Source: an uncultured Clostridia bacterium (GTDB taxonomy: Bacteria; Bacillota; Clostridia; Christensenellales; CAG-138). Taken from it: a stretch of 64,000 bases of DNA. The position numbers were made by a program, and so were the translations under genes. Below, piece by piece: positions 17,449 through 27,669 of the stretch. Position 1 is the stretch's first letter. Every line of letters starts with the position of its first letter. Under the pieces are notes generated by a model. It was not told the DNA's origin. It worked only from the letters and a program-made list of their open reading frames with translations, and did not search any database. The stretch is taken from the NCBI GenBank assembly GCA_947168855.1, contig CAMVNO010000008.1, forward strand, positions 62,001 through 126,000. The letters run 5' to 3'.

Positions 17449-19692
17449 ATGATCCAGTATCACGCACAGGGCATGCTTTGGCAAAACGGCGCGCCCGTCC
17501 CGGCGCCGGATGGCGTTGACAAGGCGGAGGCACGCCGCGGCACGATCGCTTACCAGATCATGGAAGCGCACTCCTTGTCGGACGAAGGCGGCGTCATGCA
17601 CATCAAGTTTGACGCGCTCGTTTCGCACGACATCACCTATGTCGGCATCATTCAGACGGCGCGCGCAAGCGGCTTGAAGGAATTCCCGATCCCGTACGCC
17701 ATGACCAACTGCCACAACAGCCTCTGCGCCGTCGGCGGCACGATCAACGAGGACGACCACGTGTTCGGTCTGTCCGCGGCGAAGAAATACGGCGGCATCT
17801 ACGTTCCGGCAAACCAGAGCGTCATCCATTCCTACGCCCGTGAGGAGCTTGCCAAATGCGGCAACATGATCCTCGGTTCGGACAGCCACACGCGTTACGG
17901 CGCGCTCGGCACGATGGGCGTCGGCGAAGGCGGTCCGGAGCTCGTCAAGCAGCTTCTCAGCAACACCTACGACGTCAAGCCCCCGGAAGTCGTGCTGTGC
18001 TACCTCACCGGCGCGCCCAGGAAGGGCGTCGGTCCGCACGACGTGGCGCTGGCGCTCGTCAAGGCGACGTTCAAGGACGGTCTCGTCAAGAACAAGGTCC
18101 TCGAGTTCGTCGGACCGGGCCTCAAAAACCTCCCGTTCGATTTCCGCAGCGGCGTCGACGTCATGACGACCGAAACGACCTGCCTTTCCTCCATCTGGGC
18201 GACCGACGACGAGATTCAGAAGTATTACGAGATCCACAAGCGTCCGTGCGCGTTCGAAAAGCTCGAACCGGCGGAAGGCGCGTATTACGATTCGATGATC
18301 ACGATCGAGCTCGACAAGGTCGAATCCATGATCGCGCTGCCGTTCCATCCGTCCAACGCGTACACGATCCACGAGTTCCTTGCGAACGCGGATGAGATCC
18401 TTGCGGGTGTGGAAGCGGAAGCGGCGAAGAAATTCCCGAAGGCGCATCTTGATCTCAGATCCAAGGTCAGCGAAAAGGGCGTTCTGGCGGATCAGGGCGT
18501 CATCGCGGGCTGCTCCGGCGGTCTGTTCGACAACATCGTGGAAGCCGCGGACATCCTGAAGGGCGGCAGCACCGGCAACGGTTACTTCTCCTTCTCGGTT
18601 TACCCGACGAGCGTTCCGACGAGCCTTGCGCTGACCAGAAACGGCAAGACCGAAGCCCTCCTCGAGGCGGGCGCGATCATCAAGCCGTCGTTCTGCGGAC
18701 CGTGCTTCGGCGCGGGCGACGTGCCGGCAAACAACGGACTTTCGCTGCGTCACACCACGCGTAACTTCCCGAACCGCGAAGGTTCTAAGCCCGGCGAGGG
18801 ACAGATCTCCGTCGTTGCGCTGATGGATTCCCGTTCCATCGCGGCGACTGCGAAGAACGGCGGCTACATCACCGCCGCGACCGACGTCGAATATGAGACC
18901 GAGCGCATCCCGTATGTGTTCGACGACGCCGTGTACGCAAAGCGCTGCTACAACGGCTTTGCGCATCCGCATCCCGAAGAGGAGCTCATCCTCGGGCCCA
19001 ACATCACCGACTGGCCGAAGATGTATCCGCTGACCGACAACCTGCTTGTCGAGCTGGATGCGGTCATCCGCGACCCGGTTACCACGACCGACGAGCTGAT
19101 CCCGTCCGGCGAAACGTCTTCCTACCGCTCCAACCCGCTCCGTCTTTCGGAGTTCACGCTCTCAAGAAGAGTGCCGGAATACGTCGGCCGCAGCAAGGCG
19201 GTCGCGAAGGACGAGGCGGCGCGCCGTGCGGGTGAGAAGCCCGAAAAGCTCGTGAAGGCGCTTTCCGCGGTCGGCAATGCGGACGAGCTTATGAAGAACA
19301 CCCAGTTCGGTTCCTGCGTGTTTGCGAACAAGCCGGGCGACGGCTCCGCGCGCGAACAGGCGGCGTCCTGCCAGAAGGTGCTCGGTGGTTTTGCGAACAT
19401 CTGCTATGAGTACGCGACCAAGCGCTATCGCAGTAACTGCATCAACTGGGGCATCGTGCCGTTCACTTTGAAAGAGGGCGACGCGTTCCCGTACGAAGAG
19501 GGCGATTTCGTGTTCGTGCCCGGCATCCGCGCAGCGATCGAAAACGGCGTGGAGGAGATCCCCGCAAAGGCGATCAGAAAGGACGGCACGGTCGAAGACC
19601 TCATGCTGTACGTCAAGGGGCTCACCGAGGACGAGAAGACGATCATCCTCGAGGGCTGCCTGATGAACTACTACGCGGCGCAGAACAAATAA
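17449..19692 (+). CDS. Aconitate hydratase (hydratase/aconitase family)
   Basis: MIQYHAQGMLWQNGAPVPAPDGV..., LGSDSHTRYGALGTMGVGEGG, PSFCGPCFGAGD. Confidence 0.92.
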   Translation: MIQYHAQGMLWQNGAPVPAPDGVDKAEARRGTIAYQIMEAHSLSDEGGVMHIKFDALVSHDITYVGIIQTARASGLKEFPIPYAMTNCHNSLCAVGGTINEDDHVFGLSAAKKYGGIYVPANQSVIHSYAREELAKCGNMILGSDSHTRYGALGTMGVGEGGPELVKQLLSNTYDVKPPEVVLCYLTGAPRKGVGPHDVALALVKATFKDGLVKNKVLEFVGPGLKNLPFDFRSGVDVMTTETTCLSSIWATDDEIQKYYEIHKRPCAFEKLEPAEGAYYDSMITIELDKVESMIALPFHPSNAYTIHEFLANADEILAGVEAEAAKKFPKAHLDLRSKVSEKGVLADQGVIAGCSGGLFDNIVEAADILKGGSTGNGYFSFSVYPTSVPTSLALTRNGKTEALLEAGAIIKPSFCGPCFGAGDVPANNGLSLRHTTRNFPNREGSKPGEGQISVVALMDSRSIAATAKNGGYITAATDVEYETERIPYVFDDAVYAKRCYNGFAHPHPEEELILGPNITDWPKMYPLTDNLLVELDAVIRDPVTTTDELIPSGETSSYRSNPLRLSEFTLSRRVPEYVGRSKAVAKDEAARRAGEKPEKLVKALSAVGNADELMKNTQFGSCVFANKPGDGSAREQAASCQKVLGGFANICYEYATKRYRSNCINWGIVPFTLKEGDAFPYEEGDFVFVPGIRAAIENGVEEIPAKAIRKDGTVEDLMLYVKGLTEDEKTIILEGCLMNYYAAQNK

Positions 19693-19763
19693 CACAGAAC
19701 CGTCGGCGGGGCATTTGCTCCGCCGGCGTTCGTGCATTTTCAATATTCTTTATGGAGGAAGCT

Positions 19764-20978
19764 ATGGAAAAGATCAGAATGACCACCCCGCTCGTCGAAA
19801 TGGACGGCGACGAAATGACCAGAATCATCTGGAAGATGATCAAGGACGAGCTGCTGCTCCCGTTCATCGACCTCAAGACCGAATACTATGACCTCGGACT
19901 TCCGAAGCGCGACGAGACCCGCGACCAGATCACCAAGGACGCAGGCAACGCGATCAAAAAGTACGGCGTCGGCGTCAAGTGCGCCACGATCACGCCGAAC
20001 GCGCAGCGCATGACGGAATACAATCTGCACGAGATGTGGAAGAGCCCGAACGGCACGATCCGTGCGATCCTCGACGGCACCGTGTTCCGCGCGCCGATCA
20101 TCATCGACAGCATCAAGCCGGTCGTGAAGAACTGGGAGCTGCCGATCACCATCGCGCGTCACGCGTACGGCGATCTCTACAAGGGCACCGAGTACCGCGT
20201 CCCCGAAAAGGGCAAGGCGGAGCTTGTCTTCACCGGCGAAAACGGCGCCTCCTTCCGCGAGACGGTCTATGATTTCGAGTGCCCGGGCATTTTGCAGAGC
20301 ATCTACAACAAGGACACCTCGATCGAATCGTTCGCGCATTCGTGCTTCAAGTACGCGCTGAACACCAAGCAGGACCTCTGGTTCTCCGCAAAGGACACGA
20401 TCAGCAAGAAGTACGACATGAACTTCCGCAACATCTTCCAGCGGATCTACGACGAGTGCTATAAGGAAGAATTCGAAAAGCTCGGTCTCACCTACTTCTA
20501 CACCCTGATCGACGACGCGGTCGCGCGCGTCATCCGTTCTAAGGGCGGCTTCATCTGGGCGCTCAAGAACTACGACGGCGACGTGATGAGCGACATGGTC
20601 TCCACCGCGTTCGGTTCGCTTGCGATGATGACCTCCGTGCTGTGCAGCCCGGACGGCAAGTTTGAGTACGAAGCGGCGCACGGCACCGTCACCCGTCACT
20701 ACTATAAATACCTCCAGGGCGAGGAGACCTCGACGAACCCGATGGCGACGATCTACGCATGGAGCGGCGCGCTCCGTAAGCGCGGCGAAATGGATGGGCT
20801 TACGGATCTCGTCAACTTCGGCAACAAGCTCGAGGAAGCCTGCGTCGAAACGCTCAACGACGGCATTATGACCAAGGACCTTGTGAACCTCGTCGAGGGG
20901 CAGAAGCCCACCGCGGTCAACACGATCGAGTTCATCCGCGCGATCCGCGCACGCCTCGAAAAGAAGCTCGGCGCATGA
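19764..20978 (+). CDS. icd: NADP-dependent isocitrate dehydrogenase
   Basis: MEKIRMTTPLVEMDGDEMTRIIWKMIKDELLLPFIDLKTEYYDLGL...AAHGTVTRHYYKYLQGEETSTNPMATIYAW. Confidence 0.95.
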   Translation: MEKIRMTTPLVEMDGDEMTRIIWKMIKDELLLPFIDLKTEYYDLGLPKRDETRDQITKDAGNAIKKYGVGVKCATITPNAQRMTEYNLHEMWKSPNGTIRAILDGTVFRAPIIIDSIKPVVKNWELPITIARHAYGDLYKGTEYRVPEKGKAELVFTGENGASFRETVYDFECPGILQSIYNKDTSIESFAHSCFKYALNTKQDLWFSAKDTISKKYDMNFRNIFQRIYDECYKEEFEKLGLTYFYTLIDDAVARVIRSKGGFIWALKNYDGDVMSDMVSTAFGSLAMMTSVLCSPDGKFEYEAAHGTVTRHYYKYLQGEETSTNPMATIYAWSGALRKRGEMDGLTDLVNFGNKLEEACVETLNDGIMTKDLVNLVEGQKPTAVNTIEFIRAIRARLEKKLGA

Positions 20979-21262
20979 AGATCGTAAAAACAGCGCAGGC
21001 GGGCACGGTCGAATCGAGCGATATCGTCGTAAAGATCGAGCCCCGGGAAGAAGGCGTTGAGATCGAACTGACTTCGTCGGTTCAGCAGCAGTACGGAACG
21101 CAGATCGAAAACGTGATCCGCGAAACGCTCAAAGAACTCGGCGTCACTGCCGCGCGCGTGACGGCGATCGACAAGGGCGCGCTGGACTGCACGGTCAAGG
21201 CCCGCACGCAGGCGGCGGCGTTCCGCGCCGCGGAGAGCACGGACTATCCGTGGAAGAACTGA
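20975..21262 (+). CDS. citD: Citrate lyase acyl carrier protein (gamma subunit)
   Basis: MKIVKTAQAGTVESSDIVVKIEP...TAIDKGALDCTVKAR; overlaps icd stop. Confidence 0.9.
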   Translation: MKIVKTAQAGTVESSDIVVKIEPREEGVEIELTSSVQQQYGTQIENVIRETLKELGVTAARVTAIDKGALDCTVKARTQAAAFRAAESTDYPWKN

Positions 21263-21274
21263 AAACGAACCGAA

Positions 21275-21310
21275 AAAAGCGGATCCCCTCGCGCGAAGGG
21301 ATCCGCTTTT
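21275..21310. terminator. Intrinsic, possibly bidirectional terminator
   Basis: AAAAGCGGATCCC-CTCGCGCGAA-GGGATCCGCTTTT. Confidence 0.8.
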
Positions 21311-21319
21311 GATTTGCCT

Positions 21320-22606
21320 TTATGATTCCTCCGCGTCGGTGCCCGCAACGGGGATGTTCTTCAGAAGCATCGCGTACGGACCGTCGTAGCCGATCTCGGC
21401 GTAGCGATCCGTGGAGAACACGAGATCCTTTTGCGCTTCCAGAATGCTGCCGTTGATCGAGCCGCCGGTGACGGGCGTCATCCTGCCGTTTTCGATCAGG
21501 TACGCAAGGCGGATCTCGCCGCCGAAGTGCCCGGAGAACGCGTCCATTTCAAAGCCGGAGAACGTGACCGCCCAGAGGCAGGGGCGCTTTTTCATCTCCG
21601 CAAAGGACATTGTGCCCGGATTGTCGCAGGAGTACTTGCGGTAGTCGCCGGTCGGCTCGACGCCGAGGTATCGGCAGAAGCGGTTCGATCCGTGCGTGGC
21701 GCACATCACGCCGTTTTCCAGAAGCCTAAGGTCGCGCATCGGAATGCCCTCCTTGGAGTACGGCGCAAGCGCCCGCAGCGTGAGCGTGATCCGCTCGCCG
21801 CGCGTTTCGCCCTGCACGTCGTCGCCGACCTTCCAGGACGAATAGCCGGGGTAGATCATATGCGCCGCGGAGCGGTCGCCGTAGAACCACAGCGTCATCA
21901 TCACGTTTTCGTCGGTCAGGATCACGTCGTAATTGCCGCTCTTCAGGATCTTCTGCGCCCGCGCGCGGTCGCGCACGAACATCAGCGCTTCCTTTGCCTG
22001 CGCCGTGAGCGCGTCCGTGTTCAGCTCGGTGTACGCGAAATCGCGGTACATTTCGACGTCCTCGGGCTCCTTCGCCTGTACGACGTATTCGCCCTTGACC
22101 TCCGCTTCGACCCACGAAACGTCGGCGCCGCGGGAGCTCACGACATGCGCGCGCTTCTGAATGACGAAGACCTCCGCCGAGTTCAGGAATGCGCCTTCCT
22201 CGCAGTCCGCCGCAAACAGCGCTTTCGCCATCTCCCCGGCGGAAAGTTCCGGCGCCTGTTCAGCGAGCTTGCCGGTCGCTTCCCTGAGCGGCGCGGTCAC
22301 CGGATCGGGCAGCTCGTAATAGGGATTCATCGCAAACTGCGCGGCAAAATACGCGCCCTTGAACGCGTCGAGCAGTTCGGCGTCCGTCATCTCGGCAAGC
22401 ACCGTCACGTCGGTTGACGCGCGAAGCTTTTTTCCGTCCTTTTCACCCGTGCGATATACGGTCACGTTGAACTTTTCCACATCCTTGATGCGGCGCGTGT
22501 CAAGCTGCTTTTTCACAAAGAACAGCTCTGCCGTGCGCTCCGAGTATCCGTATACGATATAATCCGAAATGCCGGCTTCCTTGAGTAATCTCTTGATTCG
22601 TTCCAT
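21320..22606 (-). CDS. TldD/PmbA family protein (TldE-like subunit)
   Basis: MERIKRLLKEAGISDYIVYGYSERTAELFFVKKQLDTRRIKDVEKFNVTVY; paired with TldD. Confidence 0.8.
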   Translation of the reverse strand: MERIKRLLKEAGISDYIVYGYSERTAELFFVKKQLDTRRIKDVEKFNVTVYRTGEKDGKKLRASTDVTVLAEMTDAELLDAFKGAYFAAQFAMNPYYELPDPVTAPLREATGKLAEQAPELSAGEMAKALFAADCEEGAFLNSAEVFVIQKRAHVVSSRGADVSWVEAEVKGEYVVQAKEPEDVEMYRDFAYTELNTDALTAQAKEALMFVRDRARAQKILKSGNYDVILTDENVMMTLWFYGDRSAAHMIYPGYSSWKVGDDVQGETRGERITLTLRALAPYSKEGIPMRDLRLLENGVMCATHGSNRFCRYLGVEPTGDYRKYSCDNPGTMSFAEMKKRPCLWAVTFSGFEMDAFSGHFGGEIRLAYLIENGRMTPVTGGSINGSILEAQKDLVFSTDRYAEIGYDGPYAMLLKNIPVAGTDAEES

Positions 22607-22618
22607 ATGCATTCCTCC

Positions 22619-24031
22619 TTAACCCAAGCGGATGCGCGCCTTCATGTACGCGCCGCCGTCGGAGACCTTGACCCATTCCTTGTAGCCCTTGCCGCAGTAG
22701 CCGCCGCCGGCAAGCTCGACCTTGCCGCCCATCATTGAGACGGATTTCAGAAGATCCGGCACGTAGCCCGTCAGCACGATCGGAGAGAAAATGCGTCCGG
22801 TGAGCTTGCCGTCCCTGATCTCGCGCGCGGAGTTCACCATGCACTGGATGCCCCAGTTCTTCGGGTCCTCCATGCCGCTGGTCGGCTCCTCGAGCAGGAA
22901 CCCGTATTTGATCGAGGCGATCATTTCTTCCTTCGTGGCGTCGCCGCCCTCGAAATACGTGTTCGTCATGCGAGTGTACGCCTTGCGCTCGTAGCTTTCG
23001 CGGCGTCCGTTGCCGGTGGGCTTGACGCCGAGCCGCATCGCGGAAAGCGCGTCGCACATGCCGGTTTTCAGAACGCCCCTGTCGATGATGACCGTGTCGC
23101 CGGTGAGCGTGCCTTCGTCGTCGAACGCCCACGTCGCGCATTCGTCGACCGTCGAGCCGTCGTGCATCGTGACCAGAGGACTTGCCACGTAATCGCCGAT
23201 GAACTGCTTTGCCTGCGCGCGGTCCTTCACGAACATATCCATCTCCACGCCGTGTCCGAACGCCTCGTGCACGATCATGCCGGTGACCTCCGGATTGCAG
23301 ACGCATTCGTATTCGCCGGGAATCATCGGTTCGGAACCCAGAAGGTCGTTGAGCCGCTTCGTAATCTCGCCGATGTCGCTTTCGACGGTTTTGAGAAGCT
23401 CCGCGCCGCCGAGCACCGAGTAGCCCTTGTAGCTTTCCTTGATCTCCTCGCCGCGCGCGCCTATGGCGCCCACAAACGCGTTTGTCCACATATGGCTTTC
23501 GTCGAGATCGCGGTGCGGGGAGAGGAAGATCTTGCGCTCGGCGGAATAGTTCACGCCGCACATGATGTCCATCACGTTTTCCGCCTTGAGTCCCTTTTCA
23601 CGGATGCGCCGGATGAGGTCGAGGATCGCTTCGTCGCCGAGCTCCATCGGGTCGATCTCATACTTCGCTTCCTTTTTGAGCACGGCGGGGGAGTCGTCCG
23701 GCATCGCGGTCGGCATCGGCGTAATCCCTTCGGGCAGCGCCGCGCGCTCCGCTTCAAAGCGTTCCTGCATCTCCCTGACGATCGCCGGGATCATGTCCTC
23801 CGAAAACGCGTTGATCGAATACTCCGCGCAGCCGGTCCTGTCAAATACACGGATCACATAGCCGTCGCCGCCGTCGAGCCCTGAGGCGGAAAGGTTGATC
23901 CCGTTCTTCGATACGCGCCATGAACGGTAACGCTCTGCGGTCGCAAGCACCGAGGCGTAGTCGTATCGTTCGCAAAGCACAGCGATGAGCTTTTTCAAAG
24001 CGGGCTTTACCGTATCCAGTCGTTCAAACAT
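22619..24031 (-). CDS. tldD: TldD family metalloprotease
   Basis: VTGMIVHEAFGHGVEMDMF (HExxxH) and downstream TldD-like motifs. Confidence 0.88.
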   Translation of the reverse strand: MFERLDTVKPALKKLIAVLCERYDYASVLATAERYRSWRVSKNGINLSASGLDGGDGYVIRVFDRTGCAEYSINAFSEDMIPAIVREMQERFEAERAALPEGITPMPTAMPDDSPAVLKKEAKYEIDPMELGDEAILDLIRRIREKGLKAENVMDIMCGVNYSAERKIFLSPHRDLDESHMWTNAFVGAIGARGEEIKESYKGYSVLGGAELLKTVESDIGEITKRLNDLLGSEPMIPGEYECVCNPEVTGMIVHEAFGHGVEMDMFVKDRAQAKQFIGDYVASPLVTMHDGSTVDECATWAFDDEGTLTGDTVIIDRGVLKTGMCDALSAMRLGVKPTGNGRRESYERKAYTRMTNTYFEGGDATKEEMIASIKYGFLLEEPTSGMEDPKNWGIQCMVNSAREIRDGKLTGRIFSPIVLTGYVPDLLKSVSMMGGKVELAGGGYCGKGYKEWVKVSDGGAYMKARIRLG

Positions 24032-24045
24032 TGTGTTCCTCCTTT

Positions 24046-24990
24046 TCAGTCGATTCTATAGAGCTGACGGTTGTCGAGCGCCCACTGCCGCTCGGAAAAA
24101 CCGTCCTTCGATACGCCGTCCAGCGCGGCGTCCATTTCGTACATCTTGCTGTCCAACAGGTCGCAGACAGAAAGCACCTCCGCTTCCGGGAACATCGGCA
24201 ATCTCGGACTGCCGAACTCAGGCTTGCCGTGGTGCGACAGGATCATGTGCTCTAAAAGCATCGCGGTCTTCGGCTCGATCATCGTGATCTCCGCCGCCGC
24301 CGCGATCATCGCCATGCCGACGTTGATGTGCCCCAGAAGCTGTCCTTCGTTCGTGTACGCGCCGGCAATGCCGAGCGTGTCCGCGTCGAGCTCTTTGAGC
24401 TTTCCGATGTCATGCAGGATCGCGCCCGCAAACAGCAGATCCTTGTGCAGGTTCGGATACAGCTCTGCGATCCTCTCGGCCAGATGCAGCACCGCGCAGG
24501 TGTGGTGCAGAAGCCCGCCGCGCGTTGCGTGGTGGAGCTTGACGCCCGCGGGGTAGATCAGAAGCTGTTCACGGTTTTCGCGCAGAAGATACTGCACGAT
24601 GCGCTTGAGCTCCTCGTCGGAAAATGCGCCGGCGGTGTTGTAGAGCTCATCGTACATCGCCTGCGGATCAAACGGCGCGGTCGGGATGATCCCGCCCATG
24701 TCCACGTTGTCGTCCTCGGTCGCAAGCCGGATCCGGTCGATCTTGAACTGCTCGGTGTCCTTCCACACCTGCACCGTGCCGCGGACCTTGATGATGTCGT
24801 TTACGTCGTAGCTTCCGTGCGTCACGCGCGAGTAGTTCCAAAGCTTCGCCACGCACTCGCCGTCGGAGTCCGCAAGCACCATGTCGAGGTATTCCGTGCC
24901 CTTCACGTCCGTGCGCACCGCCGCGCTCTTTACGAGACAAAAGCCCTCGGTCGTGCCGAACGCATCCCTGATCAATCGCATTTTACCCAT
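24046..24990 (-). CDS. YhaM-like 3'-5' exoribonuclease (OB-fold plus HD domain)
   Basis: N-terminal OB region; HHATRGGLLHHTCAVLHLAERI...LLFAGAILHDIGKLKEL. Confidence 0.85.
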   Translation of the reverse strand: MGKMRLIRDAFGTTEGFCLVKSAAVRTDVKGTEYLDMVLADSDGECVAKLWNYSRVTHGSYDVNDIIKVRGTVQVWKDTEQFKIDRIRLATEDDNVDMGGIIPTAPFDPQAMYDELYNTAGAFSDEELKRIVQYLLRENREQLLIYPAGVKLHHATRGGLLHHTCAVLHLAERIAELYPNLHKDLLFAGAILHDIGKLKELDADTLGIAGAYTNEGQLLGHINVGMAMIAAAAEITMIEPKTAMLLEHMILSHHGKPEFGSPRLPMFPEAEVLSVCDLLDSKMYEMDAALDGVSKDGFSERQWALDNRQLYRID

Positions 24991-25109
24991 GTTTCGATCC
25001 TCCTGTTTTTACCAGTATAACAGAGTTTTGCGGAAATTTCCACTATCCGTTGCACAAAATCGGACGAATATGGTATACTGAACCGTCGAAAGGACACGAA
25101 AGGATTGTT

Positions 25110-26978
25110 ATGGAACGGCAGCGGTTTGACGTCATCATCATCGGCGCGGGGCATGCGGGGCTGGAAGCCGCGCTTGCTTCGGCGCGCATGGGTCTGGAGA
25201 CGCTTCTTCTGACGCTGAACCTTGACAGCATCGGCATGATGCCCTGCAATCCCGCGATCGGCGGCACCGGCAAGGGACATCTCGTGCGCGAGGTCGACGC
25301 CATGGGCGGCGAGATGGGGCTTGCCGCGGACGACACGCTGATCCAGATGCGCATGCTGAACACGTCGAAGGGTCCCGCGGTCCATTCGCTTCGCGCGCAG
25401 ATGGACAAGCGCCGCTATCACGAGCGCATGAAGCGCGCCGTAGAAACGCAGCCAAACCTCACGCTCGTGCAGGGCGAGGTCACGGAGATTCTGACGGAGA
25501 ACGGCAGCGTGTCCGGCGTCAGAACCGACGAGGGATTCGATTACGCCTGCCGCGCCGTCGTGCTGTGCTCCGGCGTATACTTAAAGAGCCGGATCCTGAT
25601 CGGCGAATGGTCTCGTCTTTCCGGTCCCTGCGGCATGCTGCGCAGCGAGGGACTGTCCGACGCGCTCAAAAATCTCGGCATTCCGCTGCAGCGGTTCAAA
25701 ACCGGCACGCCCGCCCGCGTTCGGAAAAGTTCCCTGGATCTTGACGAAATGGAGATCCAGCGCGGCGACGAGCCGACGCCCGCGTTCTCGTTTCTGAACG
25801 GGCGGCTGCACATCGAGCAGGACCCGTGCTGGCTCACCTATACGAACGAAAAGACGCACGAGATCATTCTGAAAAACCTCGACCGCTCGCCGATGTACGC
25901 GGGGCGCATCCACGCGACCGGCACGCGCTATTGCCCGTCGATCGAGGACAAGATCGTGCGCTTTCCGGACCACGACCGGCACCAGATCTTCATCGAGCCG
26001 GAGGGCAGAACGACTGAGGAAATGTACGTGCAGGGCATGAGCACCTCGCTGCCCGCCGACGTGCAGGTCGATATGCTGCACACCATGCCGGGGCTCAGAC
26101 ATTGCGAGGTCATGCGGCTGGGCTACGCGATCGAATACGACTGCCTCGTGCCGAACGTGCTGAACCTTTCGCTGATGGTGAGAGACGTCCCCGGTCTGTT
26201 CACCGCGGGACAGGTGAACGGCAGCAGCGGCTATGAGGAAGCCGCCGCGCAGGGGTTCTACGCCGGCGTGAACGCCGCGCTGTACGTCAAGGGCGAGGAG
26301 CCGTTCTTCCTCGGAAGAAGCGACGCCTACACCGGCGTTCTGGTCGACGATCTTGCCACCAAGGGCACGCCCGAACCGTACCGCATGATGACAAGCCGCT
26401 GCGAATATCGCCTGCTTTTAAGACAGGACAACGCCGATCTGCGGCTCACCGAGCGCGCAAGGCGGCTGGGACTGATTACAGACGAACGGTACGCCGTGCT
26501 GCAGCGCAAAAAGGAGGGGATTGCCCGCGCCGTGGAGCGCCTCGGCACGCACGTGCCGCCGAGCGACGCGCTGCGCGTCTATCTCGAATCCGTCGGCGAA
26601 AGCGTTCCGGCGTCCGGCGTGAAGCTCTTTGATCTTCTGAAGCGTCCGAACGTGCGCTATACCAACCTTCTGAACCTCTTCGACTGCCTCGAGCCGCTCG
26701 AGCCTGCGGTCGAGGAGCAGATCGACGTCATGGCGCATTACGACGGCTATATCGAAAAACAGACCGAACAGGTGCGGCGCTTCCTTGCGATGGAAGAGAC
26801 GCCGCTCCCGCAGGACCTCGATTATTCGACGCTCGACGGGCTGCGGCTCGAAGCGCGGCAGAAGCTGAACGCGCAGCGACCGGAAAACCTCGGGCAGGCG
26901 TCGCGCATCTCCGGCGTGTCGCCCGCGGACGTCGGCGTATTGCTGGTATATCTGAAGAGAGGACTACCCCATGCGTGA
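25110..26978 (+). CDS. mnmG: tRNA uridine-5-carboxymethylaminomethyl modification enzyme MnmG
   Basis: FDVIIIGAGHAGLEAALASARMG...MMPCNPAIGGTGKGHLVREVDAMGGEMG. Confidence 0.97.
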   Translation: MERQRFDVIIIGAGHAGLEAALASARMGLETLLLTLNLDSIGMMPCNPAIGGTGKGHLVREVDAMGGEMGLAADDTLIQMRMLNTSKGPAVHSLRAQMDKRRYHERMKRAVETQPNLTLVQGEVTEILTENGSVSGVRTDEGFDYACRAVVLCSGVYLKSRILIGEWSRLSGPCGMLRSEGLSDALKNLGIPLQRFKTGTPARVRKSSLDLDEMEIQRGDEPTPAFSFLNGRLHIEQDPCWLTYTNEKTHEIILKNLDRSPMYAGRIHATGTRYCPSIEDKIVRFPDHDRHQIFIEPEGRTTEEMYVQGMSTSLPADVQVDMLHTMPGLRHCEVMRLGYAIEYDCLVPNVLNLSLMVRDVPGLFTAGQVNGSSGYEEAAAQGFYAGVNAALYVKGEEPFFLGRSDAYTGVLVDDLATKGTPEPYRMMTSRCEYRLLLRQDNADLRLTERARRLGLITDERYAVLQRKKEGIARAVERLGTHVPPSDALRVYLESVGESVPASGVKLFDLLKRPNVRYTNLLNLFDCLEPLEPAVEEQIDVMAHYDGYIEKQTEQVRRFLAMEETPLPQDLDYSTLDGLRLEARQKLNAQRPENLGQASRISGVSPADVGVLLVYLKRGLPHA

Positions 26979-27648
26979 TCTTTTGAAAGCCACGATCCCG
27001 AACTTGACCGACGAAGCATGCGACAAATTTGTCGCATACTATGACCTGTTGATCGACTGGAACACGCGGATGAACCTGACCGCGATCACGGCGCCGGAGG
27101 AGGTCGTCAAAAAGCATTTTTACGACTCGCTTGCGGCGCTAAAGTACCTTCAAAACGGAGCGAAGGTCGCGGACGTCGGCACCGGCGCGGGCTTTCCCGC
27201 GATCCCGCTTTTGATTATGAATCCGACCTTAAAGATCACGCTGGTCGATTCGCTCAATAAGCGCATCACGTTCCTCGGGGAAGTGCTGAAAACGCTTGAT
27301 TTACCGACGGAATGCGTCCACGCGCGGGCGGAGGACTTCGGGCGCGATCCGAAATACCGCGGACAGTTCGACGCGACGGTCTCCCGCGCGGTGGCGGCGC
27401 TGCCGGTACTTCTCGAACTCACCGTGCCGCTTTTGAAAGTCGGCGGCAAAGCGTACTGCTATAAGGGCGATGTTTCCGAAGAGCTCAAAACCGCAAAAAG
27501 CGCCCTGCATCTTCTGCACTGCACGGCGGAAACGGTTCCTTTGGAATCGGACTACGGCGTGCGCACGCTGGTGATATGCACCAAAAACGCACCAACTCCG
27601 TCGACCTATCCGCGCAAGGCGGGCATGCCCGCGAAGAAGCCGCTGTAA
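26971..27648 (+). CDS. rsmG: 16S rRNA (guanine(527)-N7)-methyltransferase RsmG
   Basis: MNLTAITAPEEVVKKHFYDSLAAL...VADVGTGAGFPAIPLLI; next to mnmG. Confidence 0.95.
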   Translation: MRDLLKATIPNLTDEACDKFVAYYDLLIDWNTRMNLTAITAPEEVVKKHFYDSLAALKYLQNGAKVADVGTGAGFPAIPLLIMNPTLKITLVDSLNKRITFLGEVLKTLDLPTECVHARAEDFGRDPKYRGQFDATVSRAVAALPVLLELTVPLLKVGGKAYCYKGDVSEELKTAKSALHLLHCTAETVPLESDYGVRTLVICTKNAPTPSTYPRKAGMPAKKPL

Positions 27649-27669
27649 GGGAGAAGAAGGGAAACGCCC

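Noticed and set aside
17374-18972. 532-aa minus-strand ORF
   Set aside because: Antisense to aconitase, which has clear catalytic motifs on the plus strand
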